From Siphonodentalium dalli (lineage: Eukaryota > Mollusca > Scaphopoda > Gadilida > Siphonodentaliidae): a stretch of 64,000 nt of DNA. The DNA lies in the NCBI GenBank assembly GCA_032622095.1, contig CP136065.1, forward strand, positions 40,863,503 to 40,927,502, in the 5' to 3' direction. Shown here in pieces: positions 25,508-35,457 of the stretch. Positions within the stretch are counted from its first letter, which is position 1; the number at the start of each line of letters is the position of its first letter. The notes beneath the pieces were generated by a model. That model searched no databases. It was not told the DNA's origin and was given only the letters and a program-made list of their open reading frames with translations. The position numbers were made by a program, and so were the translations under genes.

Positions 25508-26818
25508 ATTGTTCTTACTTAGCGAGAACAAATGTTAGTTCTCATCCATACATGTACATATATTACGTTCACAAGAAAAATTCAACAATCAGGAAATGGA
25601 GATGGCAGTAAGCGGGTGCTTATTATGCATGAAGTTTATGACGTTATTTATGATGAGAATGTACTCGTGAGATTAAAATCATTACTGCTTTTGCTTAACG
25701 TGTAAACGTGTAAACGTGTACATATGAAAGCATTTGTACCCGATCTCCCAGTCCCCAGGCCCGGTAGATTTAATGATAGACAGGACTTACGCTGTATATA
25801 ATACACAACGCACTACAGTATAATCGTGACTCAGCATGACTGCATGTGCATTGCGTGAATTGTATAGTTAGTGGCGAAATATGTTGCCACGTATTATTTA
25901 AGAAATGGATGTTGGGTTGCTAAGTTCCATAGAGCATGGATGCAATTGGTCTGACATTTTGTGTGGAACATTGAAAGTGTCCCACACATAAAACATTTCA
26001 GATCAACTTACATCCATACTTTATGGAACACAACAAAATAAAAATCCACTACTTAGGCCTATATCTACACTCAACTGAGCCAGCTGGCAGATTAAAAGGG
26101 CATTAAGCGCCCATTTCCAACGTTATTCCCGTAGATCGTTGCCAGTTGCGTCTACACAAACACGGGAGCAAGTAGTTGTCAGCGTGCGACTGCGTGTGAC
26201 ATAACTTCGACAAACCAACGTCCTGCATTCATGTTCCACAACGCGAATGCATGTCGAAGTGTAAATATACACTTTTGGACCTTCTGCAAGTATTTCGATA
26301 TTTTCATTCACGGATAAATCGTCTGAACCATTTAAGTAAATGTTTTGTTTCAAGTTTCATTCTCAGAGTGCCAATGCAATAATTTCTTAATGATAGTTAG
26401 TGCTTGTATCTGTTACGCTGTATGTCAGACGATGCAGTGCATTACATTATTCGCAAGTTTGACTTCTTGTACTATAGGTCGCATTGCGTCCATTATTTAT
26501 TGTATCGTCATGTCATATACAGCTCCATTTGTGTGGACTGAATTTGGAATATTCGGATTCGCTATATACTCCAGTGAAACAGGATGATGTGCGCCCCATA
26601 CATGTATGTCGACATCCCTGGTACATTATTGCATTCAGACTATCCGACGAAGCATTACATTGCATGGTTATATTACAGTGTTAGCTAGGACATAAGTACT
26701 AACAGCGTGGTGTGAGCATGCGACATCGGTTCCCATATGAACTGTTTCACCGCGCAGTTGTAATAATCAGCGCACAGCGCACTAGAACTGCACTGGTCAC
26801 TGTATTACTTAGTATTAC
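25508..26818. other. Non-coding stretch
   Basis: Contains three direct copies of TAAACGTG near 25,698-25,715 and no convincing exon on either strand. If the GPCR at 27,558-27,927 has nearby downstream exons, they would be on the minus strand in this direction. I looked for a D-R-Y/W-type exon and did not find one. Confidence 0.45.
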
Positions 26819-26822
26819 ATAA

Positions 26823-27215
26823 CCCTTTACCCAACAAACCGGCCAAAACCGGCCAAATAAAGCTTCAACAGCCTAAAATATCTTCGGTCTGTCTCAATAG
26901 AACCATACAAATATGGATATCATTGGAACCGGCTCCTTGAACACATTGTGATAGTTATAGTTATACCCTGTGCCAATGCATTCTCTTATATATGCGAGTC
27001 GACCATAGGTCGCCTCGCATATATAAGAGAATGCATTGGCCTAAAAAAAAATCTTTTTTTAACACTTTTTACCATTTTTTCTTACATTCTTTAACAATTT
27101 TATAATTTTTAATGTGTTAAGCCAATGCATTCTCTTATATATGCGAGGCGACCTATGGTCGACTCGCATATATAAGAGAATGCATTGGCACAGGGCCGTT
27201 CTGTTGGGTAAAGGG
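26823..27215. mobile_element. Complete TTAA-flanked MITE with two opposed hairpins (393 bp), piggyBac-like ends
   Basis: The termini are perfect 14-bp inverted repeats, CCCTTTACCCAACA and TGTTGGGTAAAGGG. The right end is followed by TTAA. The left flank reads ATAA, one mismatch from TTAA. Two 69-bp hairpins, 26,972-27,040 and 27,121-27,189, share the arm GCCAATGCATTCTCTTATAT (continuing ATGCGAG) and have reverse-complementary loops. The whole inner part is therefore itself an inverted repeat around a T-rich 80-bp spacer. A unique arm, 26,837-26,971, contains CCGGCCAAAACCGGCC. TTAA targets with CCC-starting ends are the hallmark of piggyBac-superfamily transposons; assignment to that superfamily is inferred. 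It lies about 340 bp inside the intron downstream of the GPCR exon. Confidence 0.85.
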
Positions 27216-27551
27216 TTAATTGATACTTAGTGACGACTTTTTGACAACTAACCGTGTAGCAAACGTCACTATTTTTCATAACTAAACCAGCAGTTCAAAA
27301 TATGAGGCTAAACATTTTCAACCAAATCGAGTCCGTATCGTCGTCTCAAAACTCACATGATACCGCCCTATGAGATTTATAACAATACACTCCGAAGCTT
27401 ACCACTAGATGCCAATATGAGCCATATCGCTGATCATTTGAAGCTGTGACGATTAAAGCAAACTAATAACTACTCGCCAGTATTCGTCACCACCTGCAAC
27501 GTGGTTCTAATCTACCACACTAGCGAATATTGGCGTCGATCAATACGTCGA

Positions 27552-27561
27552 ACTCACCTTG
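27552..27561 (-). promoter_or_regulatory. Splice donor of the GPCR exon
   Basis: On the minus strand the sequence is CAAG|GTGAGT, an almost ideal U1-type donor, directly after codon 123 (Gln). It splits the next codon after its first base, G (phase 1). Open reading continues only 13 more codons before a stop, consistent with an intron. Confidence 0.8.
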
Positions 27562-27927
27562 AGCGAAACTGTTGAATTTGCAGAAAAATGTCCCAAGAAC
27601 CCATCCTTCCGTCAAGCTCGTCACCAAATGAACCCATGTGCAAGAGAGCGTGACCAGTATATCCGAGACGGCCAAGTTAACTATGTAAAAGTTTGTAGTC
27701 GTTCGCATTTGTTTCTCCCGCAAAACTGTCAACATCACCATAACGTTCCCAAAAATAGCGATATAAACCACTGGAAGATAACATGTAATCGTCGTCGCCA
27801 CCTTCCACGTAGGCACAGATGAAATGTTACCAGGGTACGCGATCTTGCTAGTGTCAAAATCATCTCCACCAAAAAAGTTATTTTCAGAAAATGAATTAGA
27901 AATGTTCACCATGTCTGTAACCGCCAT
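27558..27927 (-). CDS. First coding exon of a rhodopsin-class neuropeptide G-protein-coupled receptor
   Basis: Encodes the N-terminus to the start of TM3 of a class A GPCR in the plasma membrane, 123 codons plus one base. The ATG at 27,925-27,927 has A at -3 and G at +4, and an in-frame TAA lies nine codons upstream, which supports this start. Two N-glycosylation sequons (NIS at 8, NIS at 34) sit in a ~40-residue ectodomain. TM1 is about 43-69 with GNVMV (conserved N61). Then come KQMRTTTNFYIVNLAVSD (conserved D89 of TM2), TEGW in the first extracellular loop (W109), and FFCK with C116, the disulfide cysteine atop TM3. MRTxTNxxIVNLAxxD with W..xxxC is the pattern of the orexin/NPFF/QRFP neuropeptide-receptor group. 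The ligand cannot be told from this. The exon ends in CAAG|GTGAGT, a phase-1 donor. TM3-TM7 exons were not found in the window. Confidence 0.85.
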
Positions 27928-28441
27928 CGTGGATGGTGTTATTGGTCGCAGTTATTTATTGTACACATGCAGTCAATGGGTAAGTAGCTGCGGCATCCAC
28001 ATGATCTGCTCTTCAAATTATATTATTAAATGTAACGCCATACCATGTTAGAATAATAATTGGCGATGATTGTCGAGTGTATTCCATTGTTTGCCACCGC
28101 GATCTTCAATCGCTCACCAGCGAGGAGTGTACGTATGATACCGCTCTAACAATCAAACTGACTGAGGAGAATTGAACGAATCCTTGATGTCGCTCTGGTA
28201 GTCAAACCGAAGCGATATGAATCGCGCGCATCCATCTGGTGGGAATCGAAGCTAACACATGGGCCGCTCGGAGATCAATGATACAGCGGCTACCATCCCA
28301 CAACAAGACAGTCCGATATCGGCGCTGCTAACGCACATCACCTCATATGATTATATTGGTATTTAACGTCGATCCAGTTCGTTAAAATTGTCCTGTTTGT
28401 TCTTTATCCGAGAAAGCTCATATATAGAGGATATGACATGA
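27928..28441. other. Region upstream of the GPCR start codon
   Basis: Expected to hold the 5' leader and perhaps the promoter of the minus-strand receptor exon. I see no clear TATA box or initiator and no tandem repeat. Short CG-containing words (ATCGCTC, ACCGCGATC) are more frequent here than nearby. Confidence 0.35.
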
Positions 28442-28561
28442 GTGTTTCTCTCTTATGATATTTATGAAACGAGTCTAAGAAGTTTCAGTTTTCTCGAGCC
28501 TCTGGCGAGAGAAAACTGAAAATTCGTGACGAGTTTCATAAATATCATATGAGAGAAACAC
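28442..28561. repeat. 120-bp near-perfect hairpin
   Basis: The left arm GTGTTTCTCTCTTATGATAT, then TTATGAAACGAGTC and CAGTTTTCTCG, is mirrored by CGAGAGAAAACTGAAAATTC and GACGAGTTTCATAAATATCA on the right, ending GAGAGAAACAC. The loop is under 10 bases. An adjoining word, ACGAATTACATAT, recurs at 28,799, so the hairpin probably forms one end of a ~400-bp element extending to about 28,840. Confidence 0.8.
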
Positions 28562-28839
28562 GAATTACATATTATATTTATCATATGACACCTATAAATT
28601 GATTATGATGTCCAAAACGCACACACATCACTAAATAGCTATATGACATCGGCAGCAAAAGGTTAATGTGACGTCACTTCATTGCACCGGAAGCCCAATT
28701 ACACCTGGTGAACTACCAGAAATAATATGCACGCGAAGATATAGTGCGCTATTCTGTTCTCAGTTTGTGGCATTATATCGTATGTTTATTAGATAAATAC
28801 GAATTACATATTCTATTTATCGTATAACAATGTCCAAAA

Positions 28840-29390
28840 CTATATATTTCAAGATTATAATTGCGAGAATTTCGGCATCGCGTTGATTGACGAGCACGAA
28901 TTTGACCTGCATTTAGTAAGAGATGCGGCTCGGCCCAGGCTGCCATTCAGCCAATCAGAACACACTTTTTGTCAACAAACCAATCAAATTATCCGAAGGT
29001 GATATGAACTAGTAGTTCATATGAAATTGATTTATGACATACTTTCCAACGTAAATAATGATTGAGTCATATGATAAATGATGATATTGCTTCCAAACAA
29101 TTACGCACAGTGATGTCGTTCATAGCATATGATGTGTATTGCCTCATGATGCATAGACTGCGGACAACATTCATATCTCAAACATTCACATTAATACTCA
29201 AACACACTGTAGATTTACGGACCATTAACTCGCTTTCGAAACGTATAGACTATTCATCAGTCAAACATCCTCAACGAAATCAGTAATTAAAGTCAGCTTG
29301 ATAGGCAAAATAAATCGTTTATTGGAACATCTTTGCACAGATGCTTAAATTCTCATTTATCTGTCAGTGAGTGATGGCCATTTTGATACT
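28840..29390. other. Non-coding stretch, nothing recognised
   Basis: AT-rich. A 74-codon frame at 29,062-29,286 has no recognisable similarity. Confidence 0.5.
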
Positions 29391-29399
29391 ACCGTTTTT

Positions 29400-29760
29400 T
29401 TTTTAAATCGGGACGTATTATGATATTGTCCGTTCGATTTTGGTTTCAGGGTGATAACTTTAGATAATCTCAACTGATTTGAATGATATTGGTAATTTTA
29501 TATGTGGGTTTACTAACAAGAAATACAGGTCCAGTTCGAACTCGGATTCTGCCCGCCAATTTTTAACAGAGTTATGGCTAATGTTTTTGGAATTTGCACT
29601 CAATTTTCGGATCAGGATGATTTAGTAAGTCTGAACTGAACTGAGTGAAATTTGGTATGTGGATTTCCTAGCTCAAAATACAGATCAAGTTCGAATCTAG
29701 GTTCGTCCGGTAATATTCACCAGAGTTATGGCCGTCTTTTGGAATTACCACGGGCGTAAT
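29400..29760. repeat. Two diverged copies of a ~150-bp repeat (GAGTTATGGC family)
   Basis: The words AAATTTGGTATGTG, AATACAGATC, AAGTTCGAA and CAGAGTTATGGC recur about 154 bp apart. The same family, same orientation, occurs at 46,020-46,440 next to a GTCC/GTCT run. It is non-coding; frames inside are broken. Confidence 0.7.
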
Positions 29761-29839
29761 TTGCCACGCCCTATCGATGCTCTTGTCGTTTGGTACTTTA
29801 GTCATATTTAGATTTTTTACCGATATATGTGTTTGTCAA

Positions 29840-30110
29840 GGTTTGTCCCAGTATGGGAACCAAACAAAGAACAAACAAACATGTATTTTGGTTTTTCGCG
29901 AAGAATCATAATAAAAAACCAAATGGAGAACATACATGTTCTGGTTCTTTACGAAGAACCAAAATACAAAACCAAACGAAGAACCAAACAAATATGTTTT
30001 TTTGGTTCTTCGCGAACCACCAAAATAAAGAACCAAATGAAAAACCAAATATACGTGTTTGGTTCGTCATGAATAACCAAATTAAAGAACCAAATTAAGT
30101 AGACGACAGA
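29840..30110. repeat. ~57-bp tandem repeat of GGTTC/GAACC words
   Basis: About four to five imperfect units contain GGTTCTTCGCGAAGAACC-like palindromes and AACCAAAxxAAGAACCAAA. Related debris with paired GGTTC/GAACC words continues at 30,190-30,260 and 31,130-31,235, on either side of the inverted repeat at 30.34-30.71 kb. One larger element may have been split there. Confidence 0.75.
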
Positions 30111-30336
30111 CATTATGATTCAACATGGAACTAAACTTGTTTATATTTTTTGTTGTCCTGAGGGGAGAAACATTGCTACCTGTTATTGTTCTATATCTGG
30201 TTCCCGGGTAGAACCAGAACATGGTACGAAATAGTTCTTTTGGGTTCCCCATTTGGTTCATTAAATTTATATACTAGGAAACAATGAGTGCTTGAGGAAA
30301 CAATGTCCCGTGATACTCTTCTATATGCTTCTTTTT

Positions 30337-30710
30337 TACCCTGTGCCAATGAATTCTCTTATATATGCGAGTCGACCATAGGTGGCCTCGCATATATAAG
30401 AGAATGCATTGGCCTAACAATTTTTTACAATTTTAATAATTTGTTCTTGTATTCTTTAACAATTTTATAATTTCACCCATACAGAGCCCCAGACAAACAT
30501 GAGCAGACGACACTCTTCTATATGCTTCTATATATGTGTGGGGCTCCCTGCAGGATAATGGATGTTTTTTTATTTTATGTCGTAAAAATTGTAAGAAATA
30601 TTTATTTTAAAAAAATTATAAAAAATTGTTAGGCCAATGCATTCTCTTATATATGCGAGGCGACCTATGGTCGACTCGCATATATAAGAGAATGCATTGG
30701 CACAGGGTAA
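30337..30710. mobile_element. Pair of inverted hairpin-MITE halves
   Basis: Arm 1 (30,337-30,470) has the 69-bp hairpin beginning CCCTGTGCCAATG, then the T-rich spacer. Arm 2 (30,590-30,709) is the same in reverse orientation, ending GCATTGGCACAGGGTAA. About 110 bp of unrelated sequence with CTTCTATATG repeats lies between. Neither arm keeps the CCCTTTACCCAACA terminus. This is a rearranged copy of the family complete at 26,823-27,215. Confidence 0.75.
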
Positions 30711-31129
30711 AAAAATTCCCGACTTCCGACTGGATTTGATATGGCGGGACACTATGTGTAGGTTATATGTACGTTTGATGTGTCTTTGTTTCCGAATGAT
30801 ATATTAGTGTGTAGAAACGTTATACCGTTTAAATTATATATTACATTATGTTGGCTCACCGAATAGACCTGAAGGATATATCGAATTATATTCATAAAGT
30901 AATTTCCATACTTCACCTTCTACAGCAATAACATGACCAGAGCCTATACATATGCCTCGAAACGGTCTATTGGCATGCGTGTATTGGTATTTCAAAGTAA
31001 TCTCACTTGATGTAGTCTTCCCCAGACCATCTTAACCCAAAACGCGTGGATATTTTGTTAAATGTTAGACTGGGACATTTAACCTAGGCCGTATTCCCAC
31101 AAACCTTGAATTTTGTGTGTTCTTTGAAG

Positions 31130-31235
31130 AACTAAACTTTGGATAGTTGTTTCAGATGGAATCAAATCAGAGAGGAACCAAACTGTTTGGTTCTATGTTG
31201 GTATTTGGTTCTCCGGAGAACCAAATATGAAGCTG
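31130..31235. repeat. Outlying GGTTC/GAACC repeat fragment
   Basis: AGAGGAACCAAACTGTTTGG and GTTCTCCGGAGAACCAAAT are palindromic words of the same kind as at 29,840-30,110. Confidence 0.6.
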
Positions 31236-31239
31236 TTTT

Positions 31240-32284
31240 CTTAGAGTGTGGTAGACAGTTCAGTTATACATACTGATATGTTATAATGGTATAAGGCGAC
31301 ATAGTGATGGCCTCAAATTTTCTTCTATCGCTTTTAATTGTTATGCCTCTTATGGGATATGTATTTTGGATATGTCAATTTGTTTTCAATATATGACAAA
31401 GAGTTGTTTCGGTTTTATGGAACACCACCACCAGTGCGCAACTTATGTTAACACCGAACAACACTTCGATTTTGAAAGCAAAACAGTCTTGCCTCAGCAG
31501 ATCCATCCGCTACTAAGTATTAGAGATGTCCAGTGTTATCTAGCAGGTTGGACTGTTTAAGATGTTGTCCAGATCAACCGCCTCTGGTTGCAGTATTATA
31601 TCTACGTTAAACAACACCCAATTGTGATCGGCGATGAGAAAGCACTGTCTACACAGGGATTGGAATCGTTTCTCTAATCATGACGGGGTATAACATGCAT
31701 TGGATAATGAGTATTAAGTAATTGCAGTTGAACGCATACTTTGGGTGGTGGCTTCGCCCATTTAATAAGAGTTCGAATGCATGAACATTAGCAATTATGC
31801 TATCAGGCTGAAACAACCGATATGATATACCAGCACCGGATGCCATATTATTATTACTCATAAAGTATGATGGTCATATATTCGAATGTTAAATCATATC
31901 ATTATAACAGGGTAATAGCAATCATGGCCACATCACATTCTGTCCGGAGAAATGTTTCAGCAGCCACTCCAATATGCTAACGTTCTAGCTTGCAACAAAT
32001 GTGGGTGTTAGGTGGTATACGACAAACTGATCCCAAAAAATAATGGCAAGCAAACGCCCTTCATATCGGTCACATCATAATCGTTTTCAAATCCTTTCAA
32101 AATGATAGTTTTTCCTATATCAATCCTCGGTATACCATATCAATCATCCTTTCCTTTAAAATAGCGTGTATGATCTATATACAAGCTCTTGAAACATAAA
32201 CAACGAATGTCGAAATCATAATAAACTAACATAATAAAGGCACATTCTAATAAATACAAACGAAAATCTTGCAATCGATTTGAA
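31240..32284. other. Non-coding stretch
   Basis: Open frames of 64-70 codons near 31,366 and 31,649 match nothing known. No repeat structure seen. Confidence 0.5.
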
Positions 32285-32440
32285 TGTTTCCTAAAGAAAT
32301 TCCCCATTAATTATGTTTCAATTTAAACACATTAGGTAGATTTGAGCGACATTTAAACTGTTGTGTTTCCTAAAGAAATACCCCATTAATTTCTTTTCCC
32401 ATTTAAACACATTTAATAGATGTTAACGACTTTTAAACTG
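32285..32440. repeat. Two-copy tandem repeat, period 78 bp
   Basis: TGTTTCCTAAAGAAAT, CCCCATTAATT and CATTTAAACACATT occur at 32,285 and again at 32,363, with the GACTTTTAAACTGT tail repeated. Confidence 0.75.
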
Positions 32441-32884
32441 TGGCGATGGATAAATACAATACACTTATAGATTGATTCTCGTATGATTCAGCAAATAGAA
32501 GACCTTGTAAAGCTCGGTCCCCAATTTGTTGAATCATAATCGCGAATATAAACCTTGTATCGCGTCAAACTATCTGGATAATAGGTATATTGCAATACAA
32601 ATTGGGATTGGAGGACAAGTGCGATCCACTTATGCATAACCCCCTCTTCCTATTGCCGTTATAAACACTGATATATAGTAAGTTGGGTTGTCAGCACAAT
32701 AGGTATAAAATATTTACAAGTGTATACATATATCATTGTATATTATTTGAAGTATAATTTGTTGTCTCACCACCCCACCCATTCTTCACAATACCAATAC
32801 GGTTATCGAGAAGCTGTTTTAAATGAGACAGATGTACCTCAATGTGCATTGCTAACATTTTAGAATTTGCATCTTAAGGCCAGC

Positions 32885-33635
32885 GTCTTGCTAGAACTGT
32901 GTCGGATGTTCCTCTTGTGTTGTATCTCGTATAAGCAAATTTTGCACAGCTTTAAAGATATCTTCATTTTCTAATTGTTTTAAGTTCGGGTCCCCAAATA
33001 ATACTGTCTTAACAGAATGAATATTAAAACCCAGAAGATTATTTCGAAGTGCAATTCTTTGTTGAAAGTGTAGGTGGCATTAAAAAAAATAATAGTGGAA
33101 TGCGTTTTCTACAGAATGTTCACACCTACATGTAACAGAGATTACTATACGATTTTGAAGTTTATATGCTTGCTATTTACTGTATTCACACCTTATTTTT
33201 GCAATGGAGGATGTTAAATAACCGTTTACCATATGAAATATATGTTGGTGCGTTTTTGAAAATATCGAGTGCAATATTTCAACTTGTTCCAATCCATGAC
33301 GCATGTGGGGAAGACAGTTTGATCTGTTCATTTGCTATTAGAAGTTGGACGATTTAAATTCGATGCATTTCTCAGTTCCTAATCACTTTTATCCTTAACT
33401 TTTGGTGGAAGAAGCTGAGTTACTTAGGCGGGGACTATGCCGTTTGCAATATTGTAAAATAAACTCATTCGTTTAACGTAATGCTTACTGTTTTCAGCTT
33501 CTCCCGTCCAAGTTCAGTGAGTGACCGATTATTATGGACATATTTTGTACCCTCCTGTAACTATACGCGCGGCTTCAAACTGTATATCATATAGTAGTTT
33601 AATATATCCAGTTTATCCAAACCGCACAAAACTAT
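32885..33635 (-). pseudogene. Decayed 3' end of a LINE ORF2 (reverse transcriptase C-terminal region)
   Basis: Minus-strand translation in shifting frames gives, in order: FEAARIVTGG, a segment with SLFYNIANGIVP, LLPPKVKDKSD then ELRNAS, VMDWNK, KLQNRIVISVTCRCEHSVEN with AFHYYFF after it, then RIALRNNL, TVLFGDPNL and IFKAVQNLLIRDT before a stop near 32,890. This order is the usual C-terminal part of CR1/L2-like LINE ORF2 proteins: AARIVTG; FYKMxNGLxPxYL; LLPP; YxLRN; then CxCG..E...HYFF.C; then LLYG. The assignment rests on family knowledge. Several stops and at least three frame changes show a dead 5'-truncated copy. Retrotransposed fragments of this kind are usually cut at the 5' side, as here. 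Confidence 0.7.
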
Positions 33636-33705
33636 CATTATAGATCCGGATCCCGGCTATTATATATCGATAGGTGGTTCACGCAGACCTGTTTAAGATA
33701 TCTGA

Positions 33706-33766
33706 TTCATAATATGTTTACTTTAAGTATACAAATTCATAATATGTTTACTTTAAGTATACAAAC
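33706..33766. repeat. Perfect 30-bp direct duplication
   Basis: TTCATAATATGTTTACTTTA followed by AGTATACAAA occurs twice in immediate succession. Confidence 0.9.
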
Positions 33767-33779
33767 TAACTAAGAAATT

Positions 33780-34190
33780 CGCCCGATTATTTCAGACGTT
33801 CAGACACATTTTACTCCACGTGCAGGGAACAGGTCAGGAAAATCTTGACCCGACCTGTTTAAGATATCTGATTTATAATGTTTACACGGAACCCCATTAC
33901 TGCCACAAACCATTGCGATAAATCGCAAAATATTTTACGATCAATCGCAAACTTTTGCGATAAATCTCAAACATCTTTGCGATAAATCGCAAAGTATAAT
34001 CACCAAGTATAGTTTGCGAGTTATAACAAAGATGTTTACCTCATCCCATATGCATGCTGGCAGTGAAAGTCCGATCGGTCTATTATAGATCGATAGGTGG
34101 TTCACCAAGAAATGTTTAAGATGTCTGATTTATAATGTTTATACAGTACATTATACCTATTGTTTTAGTAGCCATCAGTGAATCGCTTTA
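33780..34190. repeat. AATCGCAAA palindrome-rich interspersed repeat
   Basis: Repeated TTTGCGATAAATCGCAAA-type palindromes, preceded by the TTTCAGACGTTCAGAC word and followed by ATGCATGCTGGCAGTGAAAG and ATAGATCGATAGGTGGTTCA. A related and longer stretch lies at 44,500-45,870. Confidence 0.75.
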
Positions 34191-34917
34191 TGAAATCTGC
34201 CGTGAAAGCCAAGTATTGAAAATATGACCACGATTAGTGGGAGGAAGACAAAATTCCTTCCCACTGTTAAATTATTTGTTTTACTAATCGTATATAATGT
34301 TTTTCTCCAGTTGGCTCGCCATACATTACCAGTCGATATGCAGAATTATAGCCGTAAATCAGTTGGCGATGCACAAGCGTGTATGGGTACGGGTACCAGT
34401 AGATACCATGCAATTCCCGTAGGCGTTCGCGTTTGAAATAGCATAGTCCCTAATAGTTTACGATTGGGATATTTATTCCTGTGGGCCGAACGGCATTTTC
34501 CGTATATTTCTGGTGGTGACATTTGGGCGCGGGCGGGAAATAATCATTTGCCAACTTACCAACATGAATTGTTTAATTGAGTATTAATTAGAAACAATAC
34601 TCGAAACCTTCCAAAAGAACAATGCCCGTAGGTCCATTTATAGAGGCCTTTCTGGAGTTAATAACCTGTTTATATAGTTATTGGTGTGGTTCATTTCGTG
34701 GATATATCGTGGGTTCCTGATTGCCCGGACAATGATTTCCTAAAGGCCCACTTAATTTTCGAATTCCCAGATAATATTATATAAAAATAATCGTCATATT
34801 ATATACCATTTGAAAGAGGAAGCTCCGAAATATTATCAACTTATTCGGTGTATTAAATTATGAACTTGATGTTTTTGTTGAGATACCGACTTGGTGTTCT
34901 GTGCTCAAGTTTCATTA
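34191..34917. other. Non-coding stretch
   Basis: A 70-codon frame at 34,224-34,436 begins with a lysine/arginine-containing stretch followed by a hydrophobic segment. It resembles a weak membrane anchor but matches no family and lacks supporting splice sites, so I do not call it. Confidence 0.4.
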
Positions 34918-34979
34918 TTTTCAATTGAAGTGGAATAACTCTATATCTTAAGATAGAGTTATTGCCCTTCAATTGAAAA
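34918..34979. repeat. 62-bp hairpin
   Basis: TTTTCAATTGAAG and AATAACTCTATATCTTA pair with TAAGATAGAGTTATT and CTTCAATTGAAAA almost without loop. Both ends carry CAATTGAA. Confidence 0.85.
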
Positions 34980-35177
34980 TATATTTTTAGTTTGAATTAT
35001 TTTGAATTTTGGGAGCCATAACGGGGGAAATCTTTCTGTGATTTCAGCTGTTTTATATTTCTCTATGGGCATCTTCTGAGACACAGACGTTTCAAATGGG
35101 GATGGATTATAGTATTGTTATCATATCTTATGGCATAAATTATTATTAAAACCGTATATCAAGGCACTATAAAAAAT

Positions 35178-35457
35178 GATCGGTGACTCGAATATTAAGT
35201 GGGCCTTTAACGATAATGGTAATTCACTTGCCATAATCAAATCTACGAATACCAACGAGTCCACGCCATACATTAATGCAGGTTCAGCTATCAGTTAGAC
35301 GAGTGTATCCTTTGAGAGATCGGTGACTCGAATATTAAGTGGGCCTTTAACGATAATGGTAATTCACTTGCCATAATCAAATCTACGAATACCAACGAGT
35401 CCACGCCATACATTAATGCAGGTTCAGCTATCAGTTAGACGAGTGTATCCTTTGAGA
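35178..35457. repeat. Exact 140-bp tandem duplication
   Basis: The two adjacent 140-bp copies, each starting GATCGGTGACTCG and ending CCTTTGAGA, appear identical at every position I compared. This is a very recent duplication or an assembly artefact. Confidence 0.92.
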
